Notes: generated by a model from the sequence alone, not told the origin. Numbered from the stretch's first letter, positions 9,276 through 19,206 are shown. The stretch is 64,000 nucleotides of DNA from Acetobacter sp. DsW_063 (GCF_002153745.1 NZ_JOPL01000011.1:1-64000), one strand, 5' to 3'. Numbers and translations: made by a program.

Positions 9276-10277
9276 TCAGGGCCGGAAGACGAACTTCAGT
9301 TGCCGGGTCTGACCCAGCAGGTTTTTCGGTATCGGCAGCTTCGAACAGGTCGGACTGAGCACCGCCGCCCGAGCACGCTCCGCTAAAGCGCGGTACGACG
9401 GGTCGGCGTTCATTTTCGCCTGCGTTTCTGGCGCAAATGCGACAAGCCGCGCTTCACCGGTAGCGTCGACCGTGACGATCAGATGCGCGACGAAGCTCGC
9501 GTAATCCTTCGCAGCCGTATCCTCGGCGTAGCAGCGCCGCACCTCCCCACCGATCGCACGCTGATCGCCCGCGCTCATCGCGCCAGTGATGTCGCCATCG
9601 GGCGTACCGCCGCCATTTGGCGCGCCGCCCTGCGCGGGATTCGGTTTCGCCTTCGGCGCATGCGTCTGCTTCGTGTCGGATCTGAATGAATCCAGCGTCT
9701 CAAGCAGGGAATGCGTGTCGGCTTCCGCCTTCTTCGCCTTGTTCGGCTGCGTGATATGCGACGGAATCGCAGTGTCCGGCAGAGCATCCGTCGGCTGCGT
9801 TTGCGGAGACGGCGGGGCGACCGCGTGCGTCGGCTGCGGCGGCGCGGGCGGCGACGGCGGCGTTTTCACGGCGTCCGGCGTCGGCTCCTCGGCCTTCGGC
9901 GGCAGAGGTGTATCCGGCAGCGGCGGCGTCTCCTGCTGTGGCGGCGGAGGAACCGGCGGGGGGGGCGGAGGAGGCGGAGGCGTTTCCTCCGTCGGCTGCG
10001 GCTTTGGCGGCGTCGGCGTCGGAGGCTCCGGCGACGGCGTCGGCGCGGGAGCGGGAGCCGGTGCAGGCTGCGGCGCCGGTTTCGCGGCGCGCGCGGGGGC
10101 GCCGCCGCCGGAAGCGCCTTCAAACTGCATCTCGACTGGCGGGGGCTCTTCAGGCTCCGGCGGCTTGGGCGTCGGCAGAGACAGCACAGCCGCAAGCAGG
10201 ATGGCCAGATGCAACAAGCCCGACATGACGGCTGAACGTCGCATCAGGACGGTTTCGGAACGGCGAGGCCGAACCAT
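9276..10277 (-). CDS. tolA: TolA-like energy-transducing envelope protein
   Basis: A 333-residue inner-membrane protein. A single N-terminal transmembrane helix (SGLLHLAILLAAVLSLP) is followed by a long Pro/Ala/Glu-rich linker of nearly 180 residues and a C-terminal TolA/TonB-like domain ending LKFVFRP. Position between tolR and tolB fixes the identity. The linker is proline-rich rather than the Ala/Lys/Glu helix of enterobacterial TolA. I chose the ATG at 10277; an in-frame start at 10352 would add 25 charged residues before the membrane helix. Confidence 0.9.
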   Translation of the reverse strand: MVRPRRSETVLMRRSAVMSGLLHLAILLAAVLSLPTPKPPEPEEPPPVEMQFEGASGGGAPARAAKPAPQPAPAPAPAPTPSPEPPTPTPPKPQPTEETPPPPPPPPPVPPPPQQETPPLPDTPLPPKAEEPTPDAVKTPPSPPAPPQPTHAVAPPSPQTQPTDALPDTAIPSHITQPNKAKKAEADTHSLLETLDSFRSDTKQTHAPKAKPNPAQGGAPNGGGTPDGDITGAMSAGDQRAIGGEVRRCYAEDTAAKDYASFVAHLIVTVDATGEARLVAFAPETQAKMNADPSYRALAERARAAVLSPTCSKLPIPKNLLGQTRQLKFVFRP

Positions 10278-10408
10278 GAGGGTGTCAGCTCCCCTCTTCA
10301 GGCGAACGCAGGACGGGACGCGAAAGCGCGCGAAACGCCCCCGCCCACGCACGCGAAGCCAAACGACAGAACCGGGGCGGTGGAGCGGTCATGCACGGCG
10401 CGAGCCCC

Positions 10409-10846
10409 TCAGTGTCCGCCTGCGGGCTGCTGCGCGAGCAGCGCCACATGCGTAAAGCCGCCTGCGGTGATCTGTCCCATCACCTGCATGACCTTGCCGT
10501 AATCGATATGGGCGTCGCCACGCACGAAAATGCGATGCGTGGGGTCATTTTCAGACGCCGCTTTCAGTTGATCGATCAACTGATCGCTGGAGACCGGGTT
10601 GTCGCCCAGATAGATCGTTCCATCGGACTTGATAGAGACGGTGATCGGCTTCGTGTCGCTGTTCACCGGCTTGGCGTCGGTCTTGGGCAGATCGACGTTC
10701 ACGCCGCTGGTCATCATCGGCGACGTCACCATGAAGATGATGAGCAGCACCAGCATCACGTCGACCAGCGGCGTGACGTTGATGTCCGACATCGGGCGTC
10801 GCTTCCTGCGTGGACCGCGCCCGCTACCTCCGACCGACATGCCCAT
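10409..10846 (-). CDS. tolR: Tol-Pal proton channel subunit TolR
   Basis: ExbD/TolR family inner-membrane protein that couples the proton motive force to TolA. A short cytoplasmic N-terminus is followed by one membrane helix containing the essential aspartate in the conserved NVTPLVDVMLVLLIIFM motif, then the periplasmic domain. The length of 145 is normal. It begins 4 bases after tolQ. Confidence 0.96.
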   Translation of the reverse strand: MGMSVGGSGRGPRRKRRPMSDINVTPLVDVMLVLLIIFMVTSPMMTSGVNVDLPKTDAKPVNSDTKPITVSIKSDGTIYLGDNPVSSDQLIDQLKAASENDPTHRIFVRGDAHIDYGKVMQVMGQITAGGFTHVALLAQQPAGGH

Positions 10847-10850
10847 GAGG

Positions 10851-11570
10851 TCAGGCCCTCTCTTCGGACTGGCGTGAGAGAATTGCGGCGAACTCCGTGC
10901 CGAATCCTTCCATGCGGTCCTGGAAATGGGACAGTGAATTGCTGATCACGTTATAGGCGATCACCGCCGGGATGGCCGTGACAAGGCCGATCGCCGTGGC
11001 GAACAGCGCTTCGGAAATGCCGGGGGCGACCACGCTCAGATTGGTGTTGTGCATCGCCGCGATCGAGCTGAACGAGTGCATGATGCCCCACACCGTGCCG
11101 AACAGGCCGATAAACGGAGCCACCGGACCAATAGTGGCGAGGAAGATCATCCAGCGCTCAAGGCGTTCCATCTCGCGCGTGATGGTGATCGACATCGCCC
11201 TGTCGACGCGCTCCTGCACGCCGCCACGAAGCAGATCGACCCCGGGAATGCGCGCCGAACGCCGCCACTCTCCCATCGCGGCACCGAAAACGGCGGCCAA
11301 GGGATGCGCGGGCTTCGCGCCCTCCGCCTCGTAAAGATCGTCGAGACTGCCGCCCGACCAGAATTTATCTTCGAACGTCGTCGCCTGCTGGTTGATCCGA
11401 CGCAGCGTGACGATCTTGTCGAACACGATGGCCCAGACCCAGACACTGCAGACGATCAACCCGATCATCACCAGTTTGACGACGAGCGAGGCCTGCATGA
11501 ACAGCCCCCAAAGCGACAGATCCCCGGCCGCAGCCACGCCGAGATTTGCCGCGTCTACCGCATGATCCAA
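10851..11570 (-). CDS. tolQ: Tol-Pal proton channel subunit TolQ
   Basis: ExbB/TolQ/MotA family membrane protein with three predicted helices (about residues 28-50, 138-160 and 175-200). The conserved GLFGTVWGIMHSF and ATAIGLVTAIPAVIAYN regions form the channel with TolR. The length of 239 is typical. It lies 138 bases after ybgC and starts the tightly packed tolQR pair. Confidence 0.96.
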   Translation of the reverse strand: MDHAVDAANLGVAAAGDLSLWGLFMQASLVVKLVMIGLIVCSVWVWAIVFDKIVTLRRINQQATTFEDKFWSGGSLDDLYEAEGAKPAHPLAAVFGAAMGEWRRSARIPGVDLLRGGVQERVDRAMSITITREMERLERWMIFLATIGPVAPFIGLFGTVWGIMHSFSSIAAMHNTNLSVVAPGISEALFATAIGLVTAIPAVIAYNVISNSLSHFQDRMEGFGTEFAAILSRQSEERA

Positions 11571-11708
11571 AAACGCCTCCTGCCCTTTCGGCTCTAGGTG
11601 ACCCGGGCGGCCGCGCCGTGATGACGCACGCCGAACCCGCAGCGACTCGGCGGAACGCCGAACCTCGCCGCGATCCTTACTGACTTCCCGCGCAAAGCAG
11701 AAGGCGCC

Positions 11709-12125
11709 TCACTGACCAGTATCGGCCAGTCCCAGCAACAAAGCACGCCAAGACGGCGGAAATCGGGCAGCCCGGGCATCGGCGACGCGAATGCAGGCCA
11801 GCCGCACGTCGAGCTGCGCGCAAACGTCCGCGCCACGAAAAAAAATCTGCTCCAGCCGACAACTCGCGGCGCCTTGCTCCAGCAGGCGCGTCCTGACCGT
11901 GGCGACGTCATCCAGCCGAAGCGGCATGAGGTAGTCGAGGGAGGCCGAACGAATCACGAAAGCCAGACCGTAATCCCGCAGCAAATCGATCGCGGCCATA
12001 CCCTGGGCCCGAATCGCCTCTGTCCTCGCACGCTCGGCGAACGCAAGGTAGCGGGCGTGATAGACCACTCCGCCCGCGTCCGTGTCCTCGTAATAAATCC
12101 GGAAATCGATGCTGTGGGTCGTCAT
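11709..12125 (-). CDS. ybgC: YbgC-type acyl-CoA thioesterase
   Basis: Hot-dog-fold thioesterase of the YbgC/4-hydroxybenzoyl-CoA thioesterase family, 138 residues. The family motif YYEDTDAGGVVYHARYL is at residues 10-26 and includes the catalytic Asp. It is the first gene of tol-pal clusters in many proteobacteria. It starts 8 bases after ruvB, so it may be read through from the ruv operon. Confidence 0.94.
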   Translation of the reverse strand: MTTHSIDFRIYYEDTDAGGVVYHARYLAFAERARTEAIRAQGMAAIDLLRDYGLAFVIRSASLDYLMPLRLDDVATVRTRLLEQGAASCRLEQIFFRGADVCAQLDVRLACIRVADARAARFPPSWRALLLGLADTGQ

Positions 12126-12133
12126 GACGCCTC

Positions 12134-13204
12134 CTATCCGATCCCGTCATCCGCCAGCAGATCGAACTGCCCTGCCGACGCCGGCGGCGTCAGCCCGAGA
12201 TGCCGCCAGCCGCGCTCTCCGAGAACCCGGCCTCGGCTGGTGCGCAGCACGAGCCCTTCCTGAATCAGGTAGGGCTCCACCACATCTTCCAACGTATCGC
12301 GCGCTTCGGCCAGAGCCGCAGCCAGCGTCTCGACGCCGACCGGGCCGCCGTGATGGTGCTCGGCGATGCGCCGCAGATACCGTCGGTCCATGCCGTCCAG
12401 GCCGAGACTGTCCACCTCGAGCCGGGTCAGCGCCGCATCCGCGACCTCCGCGCCGACCGGCTCCCCCGCCTCGACGCCGGACGCCGCTCCGACAGACGCA
12501 AAATCACGTACACGGCGCAACAGACGCCCGGCGATGCGCGGCGTGCCGCGCGACCGACGGGCGATTTCCGCAGCGCCATCACGCGTCAGCGCGAAACCCA
12601 GCTTTCTGGCGCCTCGGCTTACAATAAGTTGCAATTCTTCAGGGGTGTAGAACACCAGACGCAGCGGAATTCCGAACCGGTCACGCAGCGGGGTCGCCAG
12701 CAACCCGGCGCGGGTCGTCGCTGCGACCAGCGTAAACGGCGCCAAATCGATTCGCACGGAGCGCGCCGCCGGGCCTTCGCCAATGATCAGATCGAGCTGA
12801 AAATCCTCCATCGCGGGGTAGAGAATTTCCTCGATCGCCGGCTGCAGACGATGAATTTCGTCGATGAACAGCACGTCGCGCGGCTGCAGGTTTGTCAGGA
12901 TCGCCGCCAGATCGCCCGCCCGCTGGATGACCGGCCCTGACGTCGCGCGAAAACCGACGCCAAGCTCCCGCGACACGATCTGCGCCAGCGTGGTCTTGCC
13001 AAGGCCCGGGGGGCCGTGGAGCAGCACATGGTCCAGAGCCTCGTCTCGGGCGCGGGCGGCCTCGATGAAGATGGCTAGGTTCTCGCGACTGGCCTTCTGC
13101 CCCGTGAAATCCGCCAGCGTCTGCGGGCGCAGCGATCCTTCGCCCAGATCCTCCTCGCCGCGCGCGGGATCGACCGCACGCTCGGCTTCAGGGCGTCCCT
13201 TCAT
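12134..13204 (-). CDS. ruvB: Holliday junction branch-migration helicase RuvB
   Basis: AAA+ motor that drives branch migration with RuvA. The Walker A motif GPPGLGKT is at 64-71, Walker B is FIDEIHRL, and the C-terminal winged helix is intact ([13 protein letters not shown] and [16 protein letters not shown]). The length of 356 is normal. Its ATG overlaps the ruvA stop (ATGA). Confidence 0.98.
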   Translation of the reverse strand: MKGRPEAERAVDPARGEEDLGEGSLRPQTLADFTGQKASRENLAIFIEAARARDEALDHVLLHGPPGLGKTTLAQIVSRELGVGFRATSGPVIQRAGDLAAILTNLQPRDVLFIDEIHRLQPAIEEILYPAMEDFQLDLIIGEGPAARSVRIDLAPFTLVAATTRAGLLATPLRDRFGIPLRLVFYTPEELQLIVSRGARKLGFALTRDGAAEIARRSRGTPRIAGRLLRRVRDFASVGAASGVEAGEPVGAEVADAALTRLEVDSLGLDGMDRRYLRRIAEHHHGGPVGVETLAAALAEARDTLEDVVEPYLIQEGLVLRTSRGRVLGERGWRHLGLTPPASAGQFDLLADDGIG

Positions 13205-13818
13205 CGCGCCAGCTCCTTCAGGGCGTCACGAATGATGGCGTCCAGAGCCGCATTATCGCCCGCTTCCGCGATCAGCTTGCCGACGACAGGCCATGCCTCC
13301 GCCCGACGGAACCCAAGCCCCGCCAGCGCAAGCAGCGCATCGCTCTCGATCGTGTTTTCAGCCCCGCGTTGCGCCACGATCGAGGCTGTCGCCGTGCCCG
13401 AGCCGCCGCCGGGCATTTTCGACGCCTTGTCGCGCAATTCCGTCAACAGTCGCTCCGCGAGCTTGCCGCCGACGCCCGGCGCGCGTGTCAGGCTCGCCTT
13501 ATCCGCGCTGCTGATCGCTGCGATCAGTTCGGACGGCGACATGGTGGACAGCAGCCCGAGCGCGACTTTGGCGCCGACGCCCTGGATGGCGGTCAGCACG
13601 CGAAACCAGTCGCGCTCGGCGGCGTCAGCGAATCCGTAAAGCAGGATCGCGTCCTCGCGCACCACGGTCTCCACCAGCACGCGCGCCCGCTCCGGCGGCT
13701 GCGGCAGGGCGGAGAGCGTGCGCGTCGAGGCGAAGACCAGATAGCCGACGCCGTTGACGTCGATCACGCAGCGATCCGCATCGACCTGCGCGAGCAGGCC
13801 CGCGAGTGAAGCGATCAT
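13201..13818 (-). CDS. ruvA: Holliday junction DNA-binding protein RuvA
   Basis: A tetrameric junction-binding protein of 205 residues. The N-terminal OB fold starts [20 protein letters not shown]. The helix-hairpin-helix pairs ([22 protein letters not shown]) and the C-terminal RuvB-binding three-helix domain follow. The start at 13818 overlaps the ruvC stop by ATGA; an in-frame extension to 13905 lies wholly within ruvC and is rejected. Confidence 0.97.
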   Translation of the reverse strand: MIASLAGLLAQVDADRCVIDVNGVGYLVFASTRTLSALPQPPERARVLVETVVREDAILLYGFADAAERDWFRVLTAIQGVGAKVALGLLSTMSPSELIAAISSADKASLTRAPGVGGKLAERLLTELRDKASKMPGGGSGTATASIVAQRGAENTIESDALLALAGLGFRRAEAWPVVGKLIAEAGDNAALDAIIRDALKELAR

Positions 13819-14360
13819 CGCCCGACGCTCGACGCCGCGCGCTTCTCGGCCGACGCCCGCCCCACCGCCACCCGCTGGGCGCTGGCGCGCAGATGCGCGT
13901 GGCAAATGGCGACAGCCAGAGCGTCAGACGCGTCGGCGCGACTGATTTTCGCGGTGGGCAACAGGCGACGCACCATCATCTCGACCTGATCCTTGCTGGC
14001 GGCCCCCGTCCCCACGACGGCTCGCTTGACTGTCATCGCGCCGTATTCCGACACGCTGAGTCCCTCCAGCGCCGGAGCAAGCAGGGCGACGCCGCGCGCA
14101 TAGCCGAGCTTCAGGGTCGATGAGCCGTTGCGGTTCACGTAAGTCTCCTCGACCGCCGCCTCCTGCGGCTTGTGCGTCTGAATCAACGCGGTCAGCGCGT
14201 CGTACAGAGCGCGCAGGCGATCCGGCACGGCCTCGTCCCCATCAGTGGCGATAACGCCGTCGGCCACGTGCATCAGACGATTGCCCTCCACGTCGATAAC
14301 GCCCCAGCCGGTGAAGCGCAGGCCGGGGTCTATGCCAATGAGTCGGGTGCGCGTGATCAT
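13815..14360 (-). CDS. ruvC: Holliday junction resolvase RuvC
   Basis: RNase H-fold endonuclease that cleaves Holliday junctions bound by RuvAB. It opens with the signature IGIDPGLRFTGWGVI carrying the first catalytic Asp; EETYVN provides the catalytic Glu, and the DASDALAVAICHAH region gives the C-terminal acids. The length of 181 is typical. It is the first gene of ruvCAB. Confidence 0.97.
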   Translation of the reverse strand: MITRTRLIGIDPGLRFTGWGVIDVEGNRLMHVADGVIATDGDEAVPDRLRALYDALTALIQTHKPQEAAVEETYVNRNGSSTLKLGYARGVALLAPALEGLSVSEYGAMTVKRAVVGTGAASKDQVEMMVRRLLPTAKISRADASDALAVAICHAHLRASAQRVAVGRASAEKRAASSVGR

Positions 14361-14423
14361 GTTTCGTTCTTAGCTGGCGCGGGCCACGGAGACCAGAGCG
14401 TGCACCACTCAGCTCAGCCTGCC

Positions 14424-14450
14424 GCCAGAGCGGCGCATGCCCGCTCTGGC
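14424..14450. terminator. inverted repeat, possible terminator
   Basis: A perfect 10-bp stem GCCAGAGCGG/CCGCTCTGGC with a 7-base loop lies 14 bases past the GNAT stop, between that gene and ruvC. There is no T-run on either side, so termination is uncertain. Confidence 0.4.
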
Positions 14451-14463
14451 CGGGCAGCCCCGG

Positions 14464-15174
14464 TCAGCCGGTAGAATCAGTTCCCTCGAAACGGGATGCC
14501 GCAGAAGCGGGACGTGGAAAAACCAGTTCGTATTCGTCGCTCCACTCCCCCTTGAAGAAGTCGGCATGTTCGACGAGCCGGTCGAAAACGAAACCTACGC
14601 TTCTGGCCAGTTCCAGAGACGCAATATTGCGCGTGCAGATAGCCACACGCGCGCAGTGAATGGCGGGGTCTTCGAAAGAGCGGGCGAGCGCAAGAGTGAG
14701 CGCCGCTTTTCCCACGCCCCTCCGCCAGTATCGAGGAAAGACGTGGTAGCCCAGCAACGCCTCGCCCCCGCCCACCGTCGCTTGCGCATAACCGAGCGGG
14801 GCGCCGTCCGAAGCGCGCCGGACGATCCAGTTGATCCACGCCTCGCCCTCGCCGACGGGCGCTTCCTCGATTTGGCGAATGTAATGCGCCCGCAACGCCT
14901 CGACCGAAACGGGAGGGTCTTCCCTGATGTAGCTATAGGCCGCAGGGTCGGAGAGTCCTTCGAACATGATCTCCGCATGCTCGGGTCCCAATCCCTCAAG
15001 TCGCACGTCGGAGATCGCATAGATTGCGGAAGACGACGCCGCGATGGATTGGTCGATGGCGGCGAGCGACGACTGGCTGGAGATCGTCACGCCCCGCCGT
15101 CTCCCCAAAGCGACGCCCCGACAAAAATCCCGACCGACACGACCCGTGATGTGAGACCAATCCCGAACACGCAT
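14464..15174 (-). CDS. GNAT-family N-acetyltransferase
   Basis: The GNAT fold occupies about residues 55-225 of the 236-residue product. It starts with VRLEGLGPEHAEIMFEGLSD and has the acetyl-CoA motif RYWRRGVGKAAL followed by the NIASLELARSVGF motif B. It resembles the RimJ/RimL-like subgroup that acetylates proteins or small molecules; the substrate is unknown. I chose the ATG at 15174, just after GGGGAAGG. The frame is open further upstream to 15396 but that part has no GNAT similarity. Confidence 0.75.
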   Translation of the reverse strand: MRVRDWSHITGRVGRDFCRGVALGRRRGVTISSQSSLAAIDQSIAASSSAIYAISDVRLEGLGPEHAEIMFEGLSDPAAYSYIREDPPVSVEALRAHYIRQIEEAPVGEGEAWINWIVRRASDGAPLGYAQATVGGGEALLGYHVFPRYWRRGVGKAALTLALARSFEDPAIHCARVAICTRNIASLELARSVGFVFDRLVEHADFFKGEWSDEYELVFPRPASAASRFEGTDSTG

Positions 15175-15558
15175 CACCTTCCCCGCAGTGCGCCTCCTCC
15201 AAGTCAGGGAGCCACTATACCGCAGCCCTTGCGCCCAGCGGCAAGGGCTCCATAACCTGTCGGCGACCTTGTTACTGCGCCGTTCAAGCGTATTCGACCA
15301 GAGGAGTCGGCAGGATCGCGCTTTGGCGAGAATGGGCACGCCCACTGGATCGGCAGTCAGAAACTCGATCACTGCTGTGGGGGCATGGCTTTTCATGCTG
15401 TAGCACTCCGCATTCGCGGAGAAACATCGGCAACGGAATTTTCATATAATGAAGCGTATCGATCTTGCCCCGCCGAGCGCCTCCACAGCGCCGAAAGCGC
15501 ACGCTCCGGCCCGGGTCTTCCTCAATCCACAAGAACGTCTCTGTTGACGGGAGCGGCC

Positions 15559-15792
15559 TTGAAAGACAGCCCTGACGCCAATACTCTGGCCGAAACACTG
15601 TTACGCGAACACGGCCTTTCCGCCCCCGATATCGCAGAACGGCAGGCGCGTCATGAACTGCATGTCAGCAACGTCCCTGCAGCGGAACTCTGGGTCGCCA
15701 CACTGCGCATTCTTTGTCAGGATACGCGAGCGCTGAAAATCGTATCGAACGGGCGAGAAAAGCCGAAACCCCCGCCGTCAGAAAACGACTGA
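15559..15792 (+). CDS. small conserved-looking hypothetical protein
   Basis: Not recognised. From a TTG preceded by GGGAGCGG it encodes 77 residues, hydrophilic and mostly helical (LAETLLREHGLSAPDIAERQ), ending in a Lys/Pro-rich tail. The frame is open further upstream to 15385, but that part looks non-coding. Its 3' end overlaps the end of the convergent IclR gene by 15 bases. No membrane segment or signal peptide is seen. Confidence 0.5.
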   Translation: MKDSPDANTLAETLLREHGLSAPDIAERQARHELHVSNVPAAELWVATLRILCQDTRALKIVSNGREKPKPPPSEND

Positions 15793-16539
15793 GGACGCAA
15801 CCTCCCGCATCCTGAGGCCGAGCGTCTCGACCGAACCGACGCTGTGTTCGTTGGTGTAAAACGCCGCCCCCAGAGCAAGACCAAAACCCGGCGTTCCGGT
15901 CGGCACCGAGACGGCGACGCCGCCGACCCCCGCGATCCAGGTCCCCATGTCCATCACGTAACCGTCGCGACGCGCCGTCTCGACCTCGCGCCTGACGGCT
16001 CCCCGAGCCGGCGCATTGAAATTGCGCGACACGATGGCCTCCACCGCCTGATCCTCGCACAACGACAGCAATATCGTGGCGCCGGACCCGACGCCTAAAG
16101 GCACATGGCCGCCGATGCCGCGGGTCAGTGACGGAATCACCCTGCGACCGAAGCATGCGTCCACGCAAACCGCACGATCGTCCGCATGAACAAGCAGGAA
16201 AAACGCGTCGTGCTCGCGAACCGGAAGCGACGCGACCGCCGAACGCCACCATCGGCTTTGAGCCAGACGTTCCGCCGGATGAAAGGCGCCGATCGTCTCG
16301 TGACGCGGCGCGCGCCAGACATGGCTGTACCGTCGCGTTCTCGGCACGCGCGCCGCCAGCCCTTCGTCACATAGCGCGCCCAACAGTCGGTGAGTGGTGG
16401 ATTTCGGCAACCCGCAAGCCTGCCCGATATCTTTCAACTCCATACCCTGCGGTCCGGCGTCTGAAAGCGCCGCGAGAAGCCGCGCAGCCTTGCGCACCGC
16501 GTTCGCCGTCCCGCCCCCCTCCGTCCCGCGTTCCACCAT
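15778..16539 (-). CDS. IclR-family transcriptional regulator
   Basis: A 253-residue regulator. The N-terminal winged helix-turn-helix (about residues 12-65, with LKDIGQACGLPKSTTHRLLGAL) is followed by the IclR effector-binding domain, including the SLTRGIGGHVPLGVGSGATILL stretch and a late conserved Cys-free pocket. The ATG at 16539 follows GGAGA; an in-frame extension to 16737 would run into the divergent receptor gene. It is transcribed away from the receptor/oxidase/ABC operon, the usual arrangement for a local regulator of catabolic genes. Confidence 0.9.
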   Translation of the reverse strand: MVERGTEGGGTANAVRKAARLLAALSDAGPQGMELKDIGQACGLPKSTTHRLLGALCDEGLAARVPRTRRYSHVWRAPRHETIGAFHPAERLAQSRWWRSAVASLPVREHDAFFLLVHADDRAVCVDACFGRRVIPSLTRGIGGHVPLGVGSGATILLSLCEDQAVEAIVSRNFNAPARGAVRREVETARRDGYVMDMGTWIAGVGGVAVSVPTGTPGFGLALGAAFYTNEHSVGSVETLGLRMREVASSVVF

Positions 16540-16603
16540 ATGGAATTCTCCGGATACCAGTTCGATCCCGTATTGACCTGACGCTCCAGCTCTAACACGG
16601 TTC

Positions 16604-16613
16604 GTATCGATAC
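16604..16613. promoter_or_regulatory. palindrome in the IclR-receptor divergent promoter
   Basis: A perfect 10-base palindrome GTATCGATAC in the 138-base space between the divergent IclR and TonB-receptor genes. Its position makes it a candidate operator for the IclR protein; the sequence alone cannot prove binding. Confidence 0.35.
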
Positions 16614-16677
16614 CGCCACAAATTCCCGGCGCAACAGCGGCCACGCCGCCGTCCAGAGCCATTTCTAGGAGCGACGT

Positions 16678-19206
16678 ATGGAGCTTTATGCGCGCAGACA
16701 TGCATCCAGACGCCATCGTGGCGTCAAGGTCGGTCATGCCGCCCTGTTGCTTCCCCTGCTGCAGTCAACGGTCGCACTCGCCGCGCCAGCGACCGGAAGC
16801 AGTTCCACCTTGCAACAAAACACCAAACAGGTTGCCCTAACGGGCGCTCGCTCATCTCATTTGGCGACGCGAACAACAACAGCAGCCCCCACGACTGCAG
16901 CAACACCCCGCAAGCGAGAGACCGCCCAGGCGCTGCAGCAGGACGACGAGCAGGTGATCGTCACCGGCACGCGCGACCCTCACCAGACCGCACGCAAGAG
17001 CACCAGCCCCGTTCTCGTCGTCTCGTCACGCCAGTTGCAGCAAACCGGACAGGCCGACCTGCGCGACGCGTTGACTCAGCTTGCGCCGTCACTGACGCGA
17101 TCGACGATGAACATCGGCAACTCCAACATGACCGACGCGCTGCAGCTGCGCGGTCTGACGCCAAACCAGACTCTGGTTCTGGTGAACGGAAAACGTCGTC
17201 ACACTACGTCCGTCATGACCGACTACACCGGCCCGCAACAAGGCTCCATTCCCGTCGACATCGACATGATCCCGGTATCCGCCGTGGATCACGTGGAAAT
17301 TCTGCAGGACGGCGCGGCTGCTCAGTACGGCTCCGACGCGATCGCAGGCGTCATCAACATCATTCTCAAGCACTCAGCCAACGAATTGACGATGCAGGCG
17401 GTCAACGGCGGTTACTACGCCGGAGACGGCTTCACATCGGGCGAGTCCGTAAACTGGGGCACCGATCTTGGCGGTCGCGGCTTCTTCGATCTGAGCGCCG
17501 AATACAAATACATGGACCACACAGACCGGGGCGGCATAGACAACCGCACGGGACAATTTGACAATCATGTTTTGGGAAATCCACGCATCCAGCGGGAGAC
17601 AATTTCCTACAATATGGGTTACCGGATTACGGACGCGATCGAGTTCTACTCGTTCGCATCATACGGCCACGTGAATGGCGAGAGTTACCAGAACTACCGC
17701 CTGCCTTCGATCCTGCCCCAAGTTTATCCTCAAGGATTTTCACCACAAATTTCCGTTTCTCAAAATGACTACAGTTTTACGGCCGGGTTCAGAGGAAAAA
17801 AATTCGGTTGGGACTGGGACCTCAGCACCACCTATGGCGGCAACGTCGCAGACGTGGGCATGTTCGATACCGTGAATCCCGATCTTTACGCGGCGACAGG
17901 ACACACGCCCACGCGCTTTTCTCCAATGATGACATTCAACGATACGCAATGGACGACCGATGCGGGCGTCAGACGCAGTTTCGATGTGCCCGTTCTTGCG
18001 GGACCGCTCAATTTCGCTCTGGGCGCGCAGTATCGCTACGACACGTATCAGGTCGGAGCAGGCGAACCCGCGTCTTACTATGGAGGAGGGCCATCGGCGG
18101 ACGACGGACTTTCACCGATGTCTGCGTCGAAAAACTACCGTGACGTCACAGCGGGATACGTCGACGTCTCGACGCATCTTCTCAAAAACTGGCAGATCGA
18201 TCTGGCTGGCCGCTTCGAACATTACACCGACGCAGGCAACACCGAGACCGGCAAAGCCTCGACACGCTACGACTTCAACAAACGTGTTGGCGTTCGCGGC
18301 ACCATCAGCAATGGTTTTCGCGCGCCCACCCTTGCGGAAGAACATTATTCCAACCTCAGCGTGTCTCCGACCGGGGCTTCCGGAATTCTTCCCGTAGATT
18401 CGAAGTCGGCCATTCTGCTCGGCTCAAAGCCCCTGCGCCCTGAACGTTCGATGAACTACTCTGCAGGCATCGTCCTAAACCCTATCGACCCGTTGCATAT
18501 TTCCATAGATGTCTACCAAATTTCCCTGAAACACCGCATCACTCTGGGCGGCATTTATAATGGCGACCAGGCGATCGACGCGCTGCAGGCAGGCGGGTTT
18601 GGGCTGCCGAGCGGCCTGATCGCCGAAGATGTGACCGCGCAATATTTCGCCAACACATCCAACACCCGCACACGCGGCATGGACATCACCGCGAACTATC
18701 TGACCCATTTCGGAAAGTTCGGCGACGTCGCGTGGGATCTGGCGATCAATTTAAACAAAACCACCATCACTCATGTCGACGACGACCAAAACGGGCAACC
18801 GCTGCTCAACGCTCTGTATCGCGGCTTCCTGACGACTTACACGCCGAAGAATAAGGAGATTGTCGGCTTCACCTGGAGCAAGGGCGCCTGGTCTGTTGGC
18901 GTGCATGAAATCCGCTACGGGAAAGTGACGTCGCAACAGCAATATGTCACCGGACCATACGCCTACTCGAATACGGTCTATCTGCCCTTCAACAACCGTC
19001 CGAAAGAGGCTACAAACATTCTGGTGTCGTATCAGATAACGCCGTCATGGCGGGTCGGGCTGGGAGCAAACAACCTGTTCAATTCCAAACAGCGCAGGGT
19101 TCCATACAGCACGAACTACCTTGGCGTGCAGCGCTATAATTTCGACGTGCAGCAAATCGGCTTCAACGGGGGATACTACTACTTCCAGATCAATTACCGC
19201 AGATAA
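16678..19206 (+). CDS. TonB-dependent outer-membrane receptor
   Basis: An 842-residue receptor. A signal peptide (about residues 18-36) is followed by a low-complexity region, a TonB-box-like EQVIVTG segment (91-97), the plug domain (about 110-235, with LQLRGLTPNQTLVLVNGKRR and AQYGSDAIAGVINIIL) and a 22-strand-type barrel. The N-terminal extension looks like a diverged duplicate of the TonB-box region. The ATG follows AGGAGCGAC. It is the first gene of an apparent eight-gene operon, which implies that the ABC-transported substrate first needs active uptake across the outer membrane. Confidence 0.93.
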   Translation: MELYARRHASRRHRGVKVGHAALLLPLLQSTVALAAPATGSSSTLQQNTKQVALTGARSSHLATRTTTAAPTTAATPRKRETAQALQQDDEQVIVTGTRDPHQTARKSTSPVLVVSSRQLQQTGQADLRDALTQLAPSLTRSTMNIGNSNMTDALQLRGLTPNQTLVLVNGKRRHTTSVMTDYTGPQQGSIPVDIDMIPVSAVDHVEILQDGAAAQYGSDAIAGVINIILKHSANELTMQAVNGGYYAGDGFTSGESVNWGTDLGGRGFFDLSAEYKYMDHTDRGGIDNRTGQFDNHVLGNPRIQRETISYNMGYRITDAIEFYSFASYGHVNGESYQNYRLPSILPQVYPQGFSPQISVSQNDYSFTAGFRGKKFGWDWDLSTTYGGNVADVGMFDTVNPDLYAATGHTPTRFSPMMTFNDTQWTTDAGVRRSFDVPVLAGPLNFALGAQYRYDTYQVGAGEPASYYGGGPSADDGLSPMSASKNYRDVTAGYVDVSTHLLKNWQIDLAGRFEHYTDAGNTETGKASTRYDFNKRVGVRGTISNGFRAPTLAEEHYSNLSVSPTGASGILPVDSKSAILLGSKPLRPERSMNYSAGIVLNPIDPLHISIDVYQISLKHRITLGGIYNGDQAIDALQAGGFGLPSGLIAEDVTAQYFANTSNTRTRGMDITANYLTHFGKFGDVAWDLAINLNKTTITHVDDDQNGQPLLNALYRGFLTTYTPKNKEIVGFTWSKGAWSVGVHEIRYGKVTSQQQYVTGPYAYSNTVYLPFNNRPKEATNILVSYQITPSWRVGLGANNLFNSKQRRVPYSTNYLGVQRYNFDVQQIGFNGGYYYFQINYRR

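Noticed and set aside
9586-10455. Gly/Cys-rich 289-codon plus-strand frame opposite tolA
   Set aside because: Low-complexity antisense of the Pro-rich TolA linker.
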